From NCBI GenBank assembly GCA_041394145.1, contig JAWKIW010000002.1, positions 1 to 64,000 of the forward strand: a stretch of 64,000 bases of DNA. The letters are read 5' to 3'. Of the stretch, positions 32,032-41,480 are shown one piece after another. The position numbers were made by a program, and so were the translations under genes. The DNA is from JAWKIW01 sp041394145 (GTDB taxonomy: Bacteria; Actinomycetota; Acidimicrobiia; Acidimicrobiales; Acidimicrobilacustridaceae). Under the pieces are notes generated by a model, which saw nothing but the letters and a program-made list of their open reading frames with translations, ran no database searches and was not told the DNA's origin. The first letter of the stretch is position 1; every line of letters starts with the position of its first letter.

Positions 32032-33513
32032 ATGCCCCAGCCCGCCGCCCCCTGCCTCGCCGTCGTCATGCCGTGCCACAACGAGGTGGCGACCGTGAAG
32101 GACGTGGTCGAGCGGGTGCTGGCGTCGCCGTTCACCGCCGAGGTCATCGCCGTCGACGACGGCTCCACCGACGGCACGGGTGAGGTGCTCGACGGCATCC
32201 ACGATCCCCGGCTCCGGGTCATCCACCAGCAGCTCAACCTGGGCAAGGGCGCGGCGCTGCGCCGCGCCTTCCCCGAGGTCACCGCCGACTTCGTCATCGT
32301 GCAGGACGCCGACCTGGAGTACGACCCCGCCGAGTACGGCACCGTGCTCGGGCCGCTGCTCGGCGGCCAGGCCGACGTCGTGTTCGGCTCGCGGTTCCAC
32401 GGCGAGCCCCACCGGGTCCTGTACTTCTGGCACTCGCTGGCGACGCGGGGCCTCACGCTGCTGTCGAACGCGTGCACCGACCTGAACCTCACCGACATGG
32501 GCACGGGCTGCAAGGCGTTCCGGCGTGAGGTCGTGCAGTCCATGGAGCTCGAGCAGGACCGCTTCGGGATCGAGCCCGAGCTCACCGCCAAGGTCGCCGA
32601 GGCCGGCTGGCGGATCTTCGAGGTGGGGATCTCCTACGAGGGCCGCACCTACGAGGCCGGCAAGCAGGTCCGCGCCGTCGACGGTGTCCGCACGCTGCTG
32701 TGCATCCTGCGCTACTCCGCGCTCGGCAAGAAGCTGGCCAAGCCCCGCGACCACCGTCACGCCGGCTCGCTGGCCGACTTCCACGAGGCCGACGACGAGC
32801 TGTCCGACACGCTCGACAGCCTCGACGAGGCCCAGCACTACGCCGACTGGATCGTCGACCTGCTGGCGCCGCACCTCGGTGGCGAGATCGTGGAGATCGG
32901 CGCCGGCCACGGCACCATGTCGGACCGTCTCCGGCGCCTCGGTCGGCTCACGATCTCCGAGCCCTCCCCCCGAGCCTGCGAGCTGCTCGAGGAGCGCTTC
33001 GCCGCCACGCCCGACGTGCGGGTGGTGGCCGCCGACGCCGAACAGGTGATGCGGCAGGGCGCCGACGGCGAGGGCGCGCCGTTCGACTCGGCCGTCATGA
33101 TCAACGTGCTCGAGCACATCCCCGACCACGTGGGCGTCCTGCGGTCCATCCGCCGGGGCCTGCGCCCCGGCGGCACGCTGGCGGTCTACGTGCCGGCGCA
33201 CGAGGTCCTCTACTCGGACTTCGACCGCCGCATCGGCCACCAGCGCCGCTACCGGCGCTCGACGCTGGCCCACGCCCTGTCGCTGGCGGGCTTCGAGCTC
33301 GTCGACCTGCGCTACGTGAACCTGCCGGGGTGGTTCGCCTGGGTGCTGGTGGCCCGGCTGCTGCGCCAGCAGCCGACCCGTCCGGCCACCACCCGCCTCT
33401 ACGACCGCTGGGTCGTGCCCGTGCTGCGCCGGGTCGAGGGCCGGCATCCGGCTGCGTTCGGCCAGTCGCTGCTCGCCGTCGCCCGTCGCCCGCTCGACGA
33501 CCTCGACGACTGA
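32032..33513 (+). CDS. GT2 glycosyltransferase fused to a class I SAM methyltransferase
   Basis: 493 residues. Residues about 8-235 are a dolichol-phosphate-mannose-synthase-like GT-A domain: VVMPCHNE, IAVDDGSTDGTG, and QDADLEYDP with the metal-binding DAD. GTGCKAFRREV follows. Residues about 260-490 are a methyltransferase: EIVEIGAGHGTMSDRL binds SAM, and MINVLEHIPDH and LRPGGTLAVYVP are later motifs. A C-terminal hydrophobic patch (PGWFAWVLVARLL) may sit at the membrane. It probably glycosylates a polyprenyl phosphate or another lipid carrier and methylates a product of the same pathway. It is divergent from the sigma-like gene across 258 bases in which I see no other gene. Confidence 0.85.
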   Translation: MPQPAAPCLAVVMPCHNEVATVKDVVERVLASPFTAEVIAVDDGSTDGTGEVLDGIHDPRLRVIHQQLNLGKGAALRRAFPEVTADFVIVQDADLEYDPAEYGTVLGPLLGGQADVVFGSRFHGEPHRVLYFWHSLATRGLTLLSNACTDLNLTDMGTGCKAFRREVVQSMELEQDRFGIEPELTAKVAEAGWRIFEVGISYEGRTYEAGKQVRAVDGVRTLLCILRYSALGKKLAKPRDHRHAGSLADFHEADDELSDTLDSLDEAQHYADWIVDLLAPHLGGEIVEIGAGHGTMSDRLRRLGRLTISEPSPRACELLEERFAATPDVRVVAADAEQVMRQGADGEGAPFDSAVMINVLEHIPDHVGVLRSIRRGLRPGGTLAVYVPAHEVLYSDFDRRIGHQRRYRRSTLAHALSLAGFELVDLRYVNLPGWFAWVLVARLLRQQPTRPATTRLYDRWVVPVLRRVEGRHPAAFGQSLLAVARRPLDDLDD

Positions 33514-33548
33514 CCCGGGAGGCTCGGAGGGGTTGCGCGCCGCGCAGG

Positions 33549-33584
33549 TGAACAGTGTAAAGTCCAGCGACTGAACAGTGTTCA
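33549..33584. promoter_or_regulatory. TetR-type operator pair before the carotenoid oxygenase gene
   Basis: A perfect palindrome, TGAACA-G-TGTTCA (33572-33584), ends 18 bases before the ATG. A degenerate copy, TGAACAGTGTAAA (33549-33561), lies 23 bases upstream. TGAACA/TGTTCA half-sites are typical of TetR-family repressors of lipid-type genes. No tetR gene is adjacent, so the regulator would act in trans. The palindrome overlaps where the transcript should start, fitting repression. Confidence 0.6.
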
Positions 33585-33602
33585 CCGGGGGAGCGAGACG
33601 GG

Positions 33603-35297
33603 ATGGCGACGCTGACGACGAACCTGTTCCACGGCATGGGCGAGGTCGACCTGCGCCTCGACGTCGTGGAGGGCCACTGGCCCGCCGACATGGACGGGGC
33701 GGTCTTCGTCGTCGGCCCCGACAAGCGGTCGCCCGGGGGGCACTGGTTCAGCGAGCACGGCCTCGTGCTGCGGATCGACTGCCGCCCCGGTGCCGACGGC
33801 ACGGTGGCGGTGCGCAGCCGCCGCATCGACACGCCGGTGGCGCGGCTGCGCCGGCGCTTCCCGAACCTGTTCCGGCAGTGGGAGTTCATGGAGGTGTCGC
33901 CCTTCGGCGTCACCAACCTCGCCAACACGAACCTGCAGCCCATCGACGGGCGGCTGTTCGTCGGCTACGACGCCGGCCGCCCGATCGAGGTCGATCCCGA
34001 GACCCTCGAGTACCTCACCGCGGTGGGCGGCAACGACGAGTGGTACCAGTCGGCCCCGGGTGTGCTCGAGCCGCTGGTGTCCGTCGCCGCGCACCCGGCG
34101 CCGGCCTTCGACGAGCGGGCGCTGTACTTCGTGAACTACTCGCCCCTGCCGGGCGGTGGCCGCCACCTCGCCCGGTGGGGCCTGAACGGACCGGTGGAGC
34201 GGTGGCCGTTGGAGGGGATGGGCGAGTTCGACTCCATCCACGACATCAAGGCGACCCGCGACCACCTCGTGATCTGCGATCTGCCCTTCGTGATGGACGC
34301 CACCTTCGGCGGGGGCGAGCGCACCCGTGCGAACCAGGTCGTGACCCGGTTGTGGATCGTCAAGAAGGCCGACCTGCGGGCGACCCCGCCCGGCGAGCCG
34401 GTCCCCGTGACGGCGCTGGAGGTCCCGTTCCCCACCGGGCACCTGTCCGTCGACCACGACAACCCGGCGGGCCGGGTGGTCGTCAACCTCGAGCACATCC
34501 CGGTCGCCGACCGCCCATCTCGATGGGCCCCGACCTGGTCGATCACCGCAATGGTCGGCCGTTCGACCCCGAGTACGAAGGCATGATCGCCACCGCCGTG
34601 CAGCCGGTGCCGTCGGTCGCTACGTCGTCGACGACACGACGGGCGAGGTGCTCGACGGCGACGTCGTCTGGGACGACCGCTTCTGGGGCGCGGTGCTGGC
34701 CACCAAGGACGAGTCGACTGCCGAGGCTCGGGCCCACGTGCGGCGAAGCTGTGGTACGCGGGCTGCGGCTTCGATCCCGACCTCGTGCCGGAGGCGTGGT
34801 GGCAGCTGTACCACGACGCCGCCGACGAGGACGTGCTGGTGCCGGTGCGCGACCTGCCCGAGTCCGCCCGGCCGGGGGCGCTCGCCCACTTCGACCTGGA
34901 GTCGATGAAGGTCACCGACGTCTACGACTTCGCCGACGGCTCGCTCGTCGCCGCCGACGTTCGTGCCCCGCACCGGCCCCGACACCGAGCCCGGCGACGG
35001 CTACGTCGTCGTGCTCGTGCACCGCGCATTCGGCCCAAGGAGGTGCAGGTCTGACGCCCACGACCTCGGACGCAGTCCGCTCGCCCGGGCGACGGCCGAG
35101 GGCTTTCAACCCGAACCTCCTCCTGCACTCGTGCTGGATGCCGCCGCGGCCCGGGGCCCGCCCCTCGCGCTACCGCGTGCCGGTGCGCCGCGACGTCACC
35201 GGGGCGCTGCGGGGCCTGCCCGCCGTGCTGGTGGGAGATGGCGACCACCACCCGGGCGATCCGCCGGATGCAGGAGGAGCAGGCAGCCGGCGCCTGA
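33603..35297 (+). pseudogene. Carotenoid oxygenase (RPE65/CCO family), broken by several frameshifts
   Basis: An intact frame runs from the ATG at 33603 to about 34515 (MATLTTNLFHGMGEVDL...). The protein then continues in other frames, with changes near 34516, 34614, 34740, 34965, 35040, 35108 and 35232. Recognisable pieces are PDLVDHRNGRPFDPEYEG, KLWYAGCGFDPDLVPEAWW, FDLESMKVTDVYDF, FNPNLLLHSCW and, at the end, TTRAIRRMQEEQ before TGA at 35297. Conserved His-containing blocks (FDSIHDIKATRDH, HLSVDHDNP) fit the four-His iron site. The enzyme cleaves alkene bonds of carotenoids or stilbene-like compounds. The clustered damage suggests poor base calling here or true decay; the reconstructed length of about 565 residues suits the family. 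Confidence 0.75.
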
Positions 35298-35383
35298 CGA
35301 ACGGGGGCCCACCGCCCCCGGGGCGGTCAGTACGGGCCGGCACTAGGGTGACGACATGACACGACGGCCGGCCTGCCCCCGGG

Positions 35384-36735
35384 GTGATGGGCGCCCGGCC
35401 CACCGGGGTCCGGTCCGGGGTACGGACCGCCGCCGCCGGCGAAGCGGTCGGCCTGACCGTGGTCGTCGTGGTGCTGCTGGTCGTGGTGGTGCTGGCCTGC
35501 CTGGTCGCCGGTCCGCTGCTGTTCTTCGGCCGCATCTTCACCGGCGCGGTGACCTCGGGGGGCCCGGAGAACGAGTCGGTCCCGGTGCAGGAGGACCCGG
35601 GTTCACCGCGGCGGGCGATCGGGCGGCCTACCTCGTCCGCGTCCGCTTCGCCGAGGTCACGCCGGCGGGCACCGAGGGCCTGGTCGAGGTGACCACGACG
35701 AGAGACGTGGCGAACGGGCCGGTGGTGTTCCCTCGTGTCCCAGGAGCCCGGTCAGCCCGGCGTGGTGAGCGTCGGCGTGGGCGAGCGGAGAGCACGTCGT
35801 CGGGCTCGTCGACGTCGAGCTACCGCGCCTCGACGTCGCTGCGGGGGTTCGCCGCCTGCGGCGGCTGCGAGAAGCGGTTCGTGCTGTCCGCGGTCGCCGG
35901 CGCGTCGACCGACCTCCTGCTCGAGATCGGGGCGACGGCCACGGGCTACGACGCCGAGGTCGCCAAGGCCCGGCCGACGGTGTCCGTCGAACGGCTGCCG
36001 ATCGAGCGCCGGCCGCCGGCGACGCCGCGCCTGGCCCTCCCGGGGGCCGACGCCGTCGGCCAGGTGGCCCGGGCCCACCACCTCACCGTCGAGGGCGACC
36101 CGGCCCGGTTGGCCGAGACGCGCGCCGTGCTGCGCACCCCGGCGCCGTCGGCGAACGCCAACCGGACGCCGACGCCTGGCCTCTACCGGGCCCGGCCGGG
36201 GCGACCCCGTCGTCGCCGTGCCCATCGACGGCGCCGGTGTCGCTGACACCGCCGGCGTCGTGCGGCTCACCCTGCCGCATCGGCCTGTGGGTGCTGCTCC
36301 CCCGAGGGCGGCGACGCGGGCGTGGATCTCGAGGGCGCCGGAGCGTCGTCCGTCGAGGTCGTCACGGACACGGTGCGGGCGTCGGCCACCGAGGCGGCCT
36401 TCGCGGTCCGCGACGGCACGCGGCGCACGGTCGTGGTCGACCGGGTCGAGGGCGGCGCGGTCGACGGCTTCCTGGTCGTGGGCCAGAAGACCCGTGGCGG
36501 GCCGTTGGTGCGCACCCAGGTCGGCGAGCAGCGGGGTGAGGTCCCGCCCGGCGCCCGGCCGCTGCTCATGACCCCGGGGTCGCCGTGTGCCGACGACCGG
36601 TGCGCGCAGTCGGTCCCGGTCCGCTTCGATCCGGCGGGCGCCAACGAGCTCACCCTCGCCGCCGAGGCCTACTCGGTCGACCTCGACCAGACCCGTGAGC
36701 GGGCCCTGCTGGTCCCGTCGATCGGCGGGGGCTGA
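35384..36735 (+). pseudogene. Membrane-anchored protein of unknown function, multiply frameshifted
   Basis: Begins at GTG/ATG 35384/35387; an ATG at 35356 in another frame may be the true start if the C-run at 35376 is wrong. The N-terminus has one hydrophobic helix (VGLTVVVVVLLVVVVLACLVAGPLLFF is split over residues 22-48). The following extracytoplasmic part changes frame several times between about 35600 and 36300. The last 137 codons (36322-36735) are cleanly readable, beta-rich and end in QTRERALLVPSIGGG. No family recognised. It shares the damaged zone with the carotenoid oxygenase gene. Confidence 0.5.
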
Positions 36736-36769
36736 GCCCGCGGGCGCCGTCCGCCTACGCTCGCCGGCG

Positions 36770-37606
36770 ATGGACAACGTGCTCGTCGAATCACCCCACC
36801 CGCACGTGCGGGTCGTCACCATGCACCGCCCCGAGCGGCTCAACGCCATGTCGATCGACCTGGTGATCGAGCTGCACGACGCGCTCGAGGCGGTGGCGGC
36901 CGACAACGACTGCTACGTGTGCGTCCTGACCGGGGCGGGCCGGGCCTTCTCGTCGGGTCTCGACCTGAAGGACTACGGGATCATCCCCAACATCGACGGC
37001 CTCACGGTCGGCCGCATCGCGCAGCGGTCGATGCGCTACTACTCCCGGCTCATCCTCACCATCCGGCGCATGCCCCAGCCGGTGATCGCCGCGGTCAACG
37101 GCCCGGCCTACGGGGGCGGCATGTGCCTGTCGCTGGCTCCGGAGATCCGCATCGCCGCCGAGTCGGCCACCTTCAACGCCACCGGCATCGTGAACGGCCT
37201 GACCTCCACCGAGCTGGCGGTGTCGTGGCTGCTGCCGCGCCTCATCGGGGCCGCCCACGCCAACGACCTGCTCCTGACCGGCCGGCGCATCGACGCCCAC
37301 GAGGCGCTGCGCATGGGGCTGGTGTCGCGGGTGGTGCCCGACCACGAGGTGCTCGACACCGCCGTGGAGGTCGCGGCCGGGATGTGCGAGTACAGCCCCT
37401 ACGGGCTGGCCATGACCAAGGACATCCTGTGGGTGAACCTCGAGACGGCGAGCCTGGAGTCGGCCATCGAGATCGAGGACCGCAACCAGCTGATGCTGGG
37501 GTTCACGGAGAACCTGCAGGAGGCCATCCGGGCCTTCGACGAGCGGCGCAAGCCCGTCTACACCGACGAGCCCCGCAAGGACCTGTTCGGCCCGCCGATC
37601 GAGTAG
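36770..37606 (+). CDS. Enoyl-CoA hydratase/isomerase (crotonase) family protein
   Basis: 278 residues. Crotonase-fold marks are RPERLNAMSID, GRAFSSGLDLKDYG (oxyanion-hole strand) and AAVNGPAYGGGMCLSLAPEIRIA. The two glutamates used by classical hydratases appear to be absent. The position before LSLAPEI is Cys rather than the Glu of GGGCEL, and the PEI motif reads TGI (FNATGIVNG). A hydratase call is therefore unsafe; isomerase, hydrolase or another CoA-thioester chemistry is possible. Only 13 bases separate its stop from the convergent transglycosylase gene. Confidence 0.85.
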   Translation: MDNVLVESPHPHVRVVTMHRPERLNAMSIDLVIELHDALEAVAADNDCYVCVLTGAGRAFSSGLDLKDYGIIPNIDGLTVGRIAQRSMRYYSRLILTIRRMPQPVIAAVNGPAYGGGMCLSLAPEIRIAAESATFNATGIVNGLTSTELAVSWLLPRLIGAAHANDLLLTGRRIDAHEALRMGLVSRVVPDHEVLDTAVEVAAGMCEYSPYGLAMTKDILWVNLETASLESAIEIEDRNQLMLGFTENLQEAIRAFDERRKPVYTDEPRKDLFGPPIE

Positions 37607-37619
37607 CGCGAGGGCTCGC

Positions 37620-39113
37620 TCAGGCGCCGGCGGCGCCGGCGGGGGGTGGCACCACCGTCACCGGCGGCGTCGCCGCCTCGGCCGTGGCGGCGGCGTCGAC
37701 GGGCGGGAGCCGGAAGCGGTCGTAGCCCTTGGCCCGCGACAGGACGAGCTCCACGTAGGCGCCGTCCTGGTTGTAGCTGAAGAAGCCGCGCCGCAGCCCG
37801 TCGTCGGTGTTCAGGCCGGGGCCCCTGCGGCAGAGGTAGTCGGCGGCCGACAGCGCGGCGTCGTAGAAGTTCTGCACGTCCTCCACGCCGTCGCCGTTGC
37901 CGTCGCGGCCCACGGCCGCCCACGTCGAGGTGATGAACTGCATCGGCCCCTGAGCGCGGTCACCGCCGAGGTCGGCGTTGCCGCCCGAGCCGTCGAGGGA
38001 CACGCCGAGGATGTCCTTGGTCATCTCGCCGTCGGCGGTGACCGTCGAGCCGCCGAAGGTGCCGTGGTTCGACTCGGTGCGGCCGATGCCGGCCAGCGCC
38101 GTCCACCGCAGCCCGCACGACGGCTTCTCGGCGGCGAGCTCGTCGGCGGCTCGGACGTACGCGTTCAGGACGACGAAGGGGATGTCGAGGCCGACCACGG
38201 CCGCGGTCATGCGGGCGTCGGCGAGGTCGCGGCGGCGGGCGTCGACGTCGTCGCGCCGTGCCGCGATGGCGGCGTTGGCCCGCTGCAGGTCGGCGACGAG
38301 GCGGCGCTGGTCGGCCACGGCGGCGTCGCGGTCGCTGATGGCGCGCTCCCGCTCGGCCGTGGTGGCGTCGATGCGGCGACCGAGCTCGTCGAGCTCGGCG
38401 GCGAGGGTGGCGACGAGGGCCGCCTGCTGGTCGCGGAAGGCCACGGTCTCGGCCAGCTCGGCCCGGTTGTCGCCCTGCACCGCGTCGATGACGACCCGGC
38501 GCGACAGCAGGCCGTTGGCCTTCTCGAGGTCGAGCTGCTCCTCCGGCGCGCCGCCGCGCCCGCCGGTGACGTACTCGTTGACGGCGAGGTCGCGCAGGCG
38601 GGTGCGGATCTCGTCGATGCGGGTGAGGGCCTTCTGCTGGCGCCGGGCGGCGGCGATGCGCTGCTCGGCGACCTGCACGCGCGTGGCCTCGAGCTGGCGG
38701 AGGCGGTCGACGGCGTCGTCGAAGCGGCCGGTCGCCTCCCGCTCGCGCCCCATGGCGGCCTCGATGTCGCCGACGACGCCGCGGGCGGCCTCGACGGCAC
38801 GGGCGTGGTCGTCGAGGGCGGCCCGGTGCGCGGCGAGCGCTCGGTCGTAGCCCGGCCCGCGCACCGCCACGGCGGCCAGCTCGGGGGCCGAGCGCGGGCT
38901 GTCGAGCACCGGGAGGGGCGCCGGGTCGGGGGTGATCGCCTCACCCGTGGCGGTGGGCGTCGGCGACGTGGTGCCCCGGGGGTCGGTGGTGGGCGCCGGA
39001 GTGGTCGGGGTGGTCTGGGCCGCGGCGGGCAGGGCGCCGAGCACGGTGGCGGCGACCACCGCCGCCGCCACGGCGCGAACGGCGGGGATGGCCCGGCGGC
39101 GACGGTCCCCCAT
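37620..39113 (-). CDS. Secreted lytic transglycosylase-like protein with coiled coil
   Basis: 497 residues from the ATG at 39113. Residues about 8-34 form a signal peptide ending PAAAQ, followed by a Pro/Thr linker. Residues about 115-300 are a long heptad-rich coiled coil (for example RDAAVADQRRLVADLQRAN). The C-terminal domain is SLT-like: LAGIGRTESNHG with the likely catalytic Glu, GPMQFITSTWAAVGRDGNGDG, and NFYDAALSAADYLC. It cleaves peptidoglycan glycan strands outside the membrane. The coiled coil resembles those of RipA/CwlO-type partners that gate hydrolase activity. Confidence 0.82.
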   Translation of the reverse strand: MGDRRRRAIPAVRAVAAAVVAATVLGALPAAAQTTPTTPAPTTDPRGTTSPTPTATGEAITPDPAPLPVLDSPRSAPELAAVAVRGPGYDRALAAHRAALDDHARAVEAARGVVGDIEAAMGREREATGRFDDAVDRLRQLEATRVQVAEQRIAAARRQQKALTRIDEIRTRLRDLAVNEYVTGGRGGAPEEQLDLEKANGLLSRRVVIDAVQGDNRAELAETVAFRDQQAALVATLAAELDELGRRIDATTAERERAISDRDAAVADQRRLVADLQRANAAIAARRDDVDARRRDLADARMTAAVVGLDIPFVVLNAYVRAADELAAEKPSCGLRWTALAGIGRTESNHGTFGGSTVTADGEMTKDILGVSLDGSGGNADLGGDRAQGPMQFITSTWAAVGRDGNGDGVEDVQNFYDAALSAADYLCRRGPGLNTDDGLRRGFFSYNQDGAYVELVLSRAKGYDRFRLPPVDAAATAEAATPPVTVVPPPAGAAGA

Positions 39114-39280
39114 GGGCAGGCCACGGTAGTCCGCCGCCGCCCCGCCGCGGCTGCGCCCGCCAGCCCGGCCGGCGAACCGCTCGGACAATGAGTACCGACT
39201 ACTCAGGCCCGACGCCGAAGACCTGTGCTGCACTGGTGGGGCGGCGGGCGACCGTCCCCCGACAGGAGGATCACACCAGC

Positions 39281-39703
39281 ATGGGTTTCTTCAAGAAGGC
39301 CAAGGAGAACTTCCAGCAGGGGCAGGCCAACGCGGCCAACGCCCAGGCCATGGCCGCGGCCGGCCAGGCCGAGCAGGCCGCCGGTGCCGCCCAGGGCAAG
39401 ATCGGCGTCGACGGCATGATGGCCAACCCGGCCGCGTTCGGCGGTCCGTCGACCACCCCGCTGGCGGCCGACGATCCGCTGCTGCAGCCCGTCAACGGCG
39501 TCAGCCTGGAGCAGTACGCCCGTGTGGCCAAGGAGTGCCAGCGTCAGGGTGTGACCGACGAGGCCGGCATGGGCGTCGTCGCCGAGCAGATGGGCGTCGC
39601 CTCGGCCGCCGACATGCAGGCCGCCGTCCAGGAGTGGACGCGGCGCATGCAGCAGTCCATGGTCGTGGGCCAGCAGTTCAACAAGATCTTCATGGCCCTG
39701 TAG
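39281..39703 (+). CDS. Small hydrophilic protein of unknown function
   Basis: 140 residues. I chose the ATG at 39281 because CAGGAGG lies about 12 bases upstream and the N-terminus MGFFKKAKENFQQG looks authentic. The first half is Ala/Gln-rich and probably helical (AQAMAAAGQAEQAAGAAQ). The second half has two helix-like blocks (LEQYARVAKECQRQGV, MQAAVQEWTRRMQQ). No signal peptide, membrane segment or known motif. It resembles short actinobacterial proteins of unknown role. Confidence 0.65.
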   Translation: MGFFKKAKENFQQGQANAANAQAMAAAGQAEQAAGAAQGKIGVDGMMANPAAFGGPSTTPLAADDPLLQPVNGVSLEQYARVAKECQRQGVTDEAGMGVVAEQMGVASAADMQAAVQEWTRRMQQSMVVGQQFNKIFMAL

Positions 39704-39716
39704 CGGTCGGGACGGG

Positions 39717-40476
39717 TCAGGACGGGTACTCGTAGGGCTCGTCCGGGGTCGATCGTCCGGACGGCCGAAGCGTCCAGGACCGGTGGCGCGCCGTGCCGGT
39801 CCTGGCTGCGAGCCTGTCCCGTGCGCTCGACGTCGAACCGGCCCTCGACGTCGACCCAGGTGTCGACGGCTGGCGGCGTCTGCCCGTCGGTGTGCACCGT
39901 GACGTTGAGGGGGACGGCGTCGCCGGCACAGCAGCCCACCATGAGTCGGGACAGCACGAAGCGGTCCGGGGCGTCGACCGACGCCACGAAGCCGGTCAGG
40001 CGCACCGGCGTGGAGGCGAGCAGCGAGTGCTGGCCGTCGTCGTCGGCCGCGGCGACGAAGCGCCCCTGCGACAGGGGCATGGCCTGGCCGCCGACGGCGC
40101 CGCTGCGCAGGTAGGCGGCCAGGTCGAAGTCGGGCAGGGTGGCGCGGTTGACCCAGCCCGAGCGCGACACGCTGGCCGCGCCGAGCGCGACCGGGTCGAG
40201 GGCGATGGCCACCACGACCGGCAGCAGCAGCAGCCAGCCGACGCGGCTCGGCCCGTGCGGGTGGTGGTCGGCGGTGCCGGTGGCCGCGTCCTCGCTCGGG
40301 CGCCGCCAGGTCGCCCACCCGACCGCCACCGCCAGCACCACCAGCGCAGCGCCGGCCAGCAGCAGCCAGGGTCGCATCGTGGGCCGGAGGAAGCGGTAGA
40401 GCACGTCGGTCGAGCCCACCCACAGCGCCAGCAGTCCCACCGCCGCCACCAGCAGCGGCCGGTCGCCCGGCCTCAC
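39717..40476 (-). CDS. TIGR03943/DUF1980 family protein (permease partner), frameshift near the C-terminus
   Basis: The GTG at 40476 gives two N-terminal membrane helices (about residues 8-25 and 35-54), a His-rich loop (TADHHPHG), a third helix, then an outside or cytosolic beta domain. The family's CC motif is present in LMVGCCAGDAVPLNV. The expected ending PDEPYEYPS is found only after a frame change near 39752, apparently two bases missing from a C-run. Family members pair with DUF318 permeases, as here, 7 bases downstream of one. Metal or small-ion handling is suspected for this pair. Confidence 0.75.
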
Positions 40477-40483
40477 CGTCGCC

Positions 40484-41343
40484 TCACAGCAGCATCCGCC
40501 CCACCATCAGGCTCACCACCACCCCGGTGACGAACGTGAGCGGGGCGAAGCGCACATGAACCGCCGGCCGAACGTGCCGGCCTGCATCGCCATGAGCTTC
40601 AGGTCGACCATCGGCCCGATCACGAGGAAGGCCAGGCGGGCGGTGGGGCTCGCCTGGGTGAGCCCGGCGGCGACGAAGGCGTCGGCCTCCGAGCACACCG
40701 ACAGCCCGACCGCGAGCAGCGCCAGCACCACGACCGGCACCACCCCGTCGCCGCCGAAGCGGTCGAGGAGGTCCGCCGGAGCTGCGGTCTGCAGCGTGGC
40801 GACGAGCGCGGCGCCGAGCACGAGGAACCCGCCGGCCTGCAGGAAGTCGGCCACCGCGGTGTCGGCGAAGGCGTGCCCGTGGCTGCGGTGGGTGACGGCC
40901 TCGAGGCGCTGCTGGAGCAGGTCGGGCGACGCGAATCGTGACCACAGCCAGCCCACCAGCACCGCGGTCGCGAACGAGGCCACGAACCGGGCGAGCGCCA
41001 TCTCCGGTCGGCCCGGGAAGGCCACGACCGTGGCGACGATCACGACGGGGTTGATGGCGGGCGCGGCCAGCAGGAACGTGAGCGCGGCGGCCTGGGGGAC
41101 GCCCTTGGACACCAGGCGGCCGGTCACGGGCACCGAGGAGCACTCGCAGCCGGGGAGCACCGCGCCGGCGGCGCCGGCCACGGGCACGGCCAGCACCGGT
41201 CGGCTCGGCACCACGCGGCGCAGCCAGTCGGCGGGCACCAGGGCGGAGACCGCCGCGCTCAGCACGACCCCCAGGACCAGGAAGGGCAGGGCCTGCAGCG
41301 TGAGCGAGACGAAGACCGTGGCCCAGGTCTGCACCACGGGCAC
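40484..41343 (-). CDS. DUF318 (UPF0718/YraQ-type) permease, one frameshift
   Basis: About eight membrane helices with the family marks LPGCECSSVPV, LLAAPAINPVVIVAT and VGLSVCSEADAFVAAG, where the Cys residues are characteristic. The C-terminus (VRFAPLTFVTGVVVSLMVGRML) is reached only after restoring one G near 40553. The first usable start is the GTG at 41343, but a helix-like stretch encoded at 41344-41440 has no start codon, so the N-terminus may be longer. Likely transports a metal or arsenical-type substrate; the DUF1980 partner is immediately downstream. Confidence 0.78.
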
Positions 41344-41480
41344 CGACGTGAGGCGCCCGGCCGCGCTGCGATAGGCGAGGAGGACGACGAGGTTGATCCA
41401 GATGGCGACGGTGGCCGCGGTGCGGGTGGCGCGCGTGGTGACGTCGGCGGTCTCGATGCGGCGAGTGTAGGAGCGTCCCG

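Noticed and set aside
31774..33585. Upstream extension of the sigma-like minus-strand frame across the GT2 gene
   Set aside because: Opposite a clearly coding glycosyltransferase; a GTG with a ribosome site at 31773 marks the real start.
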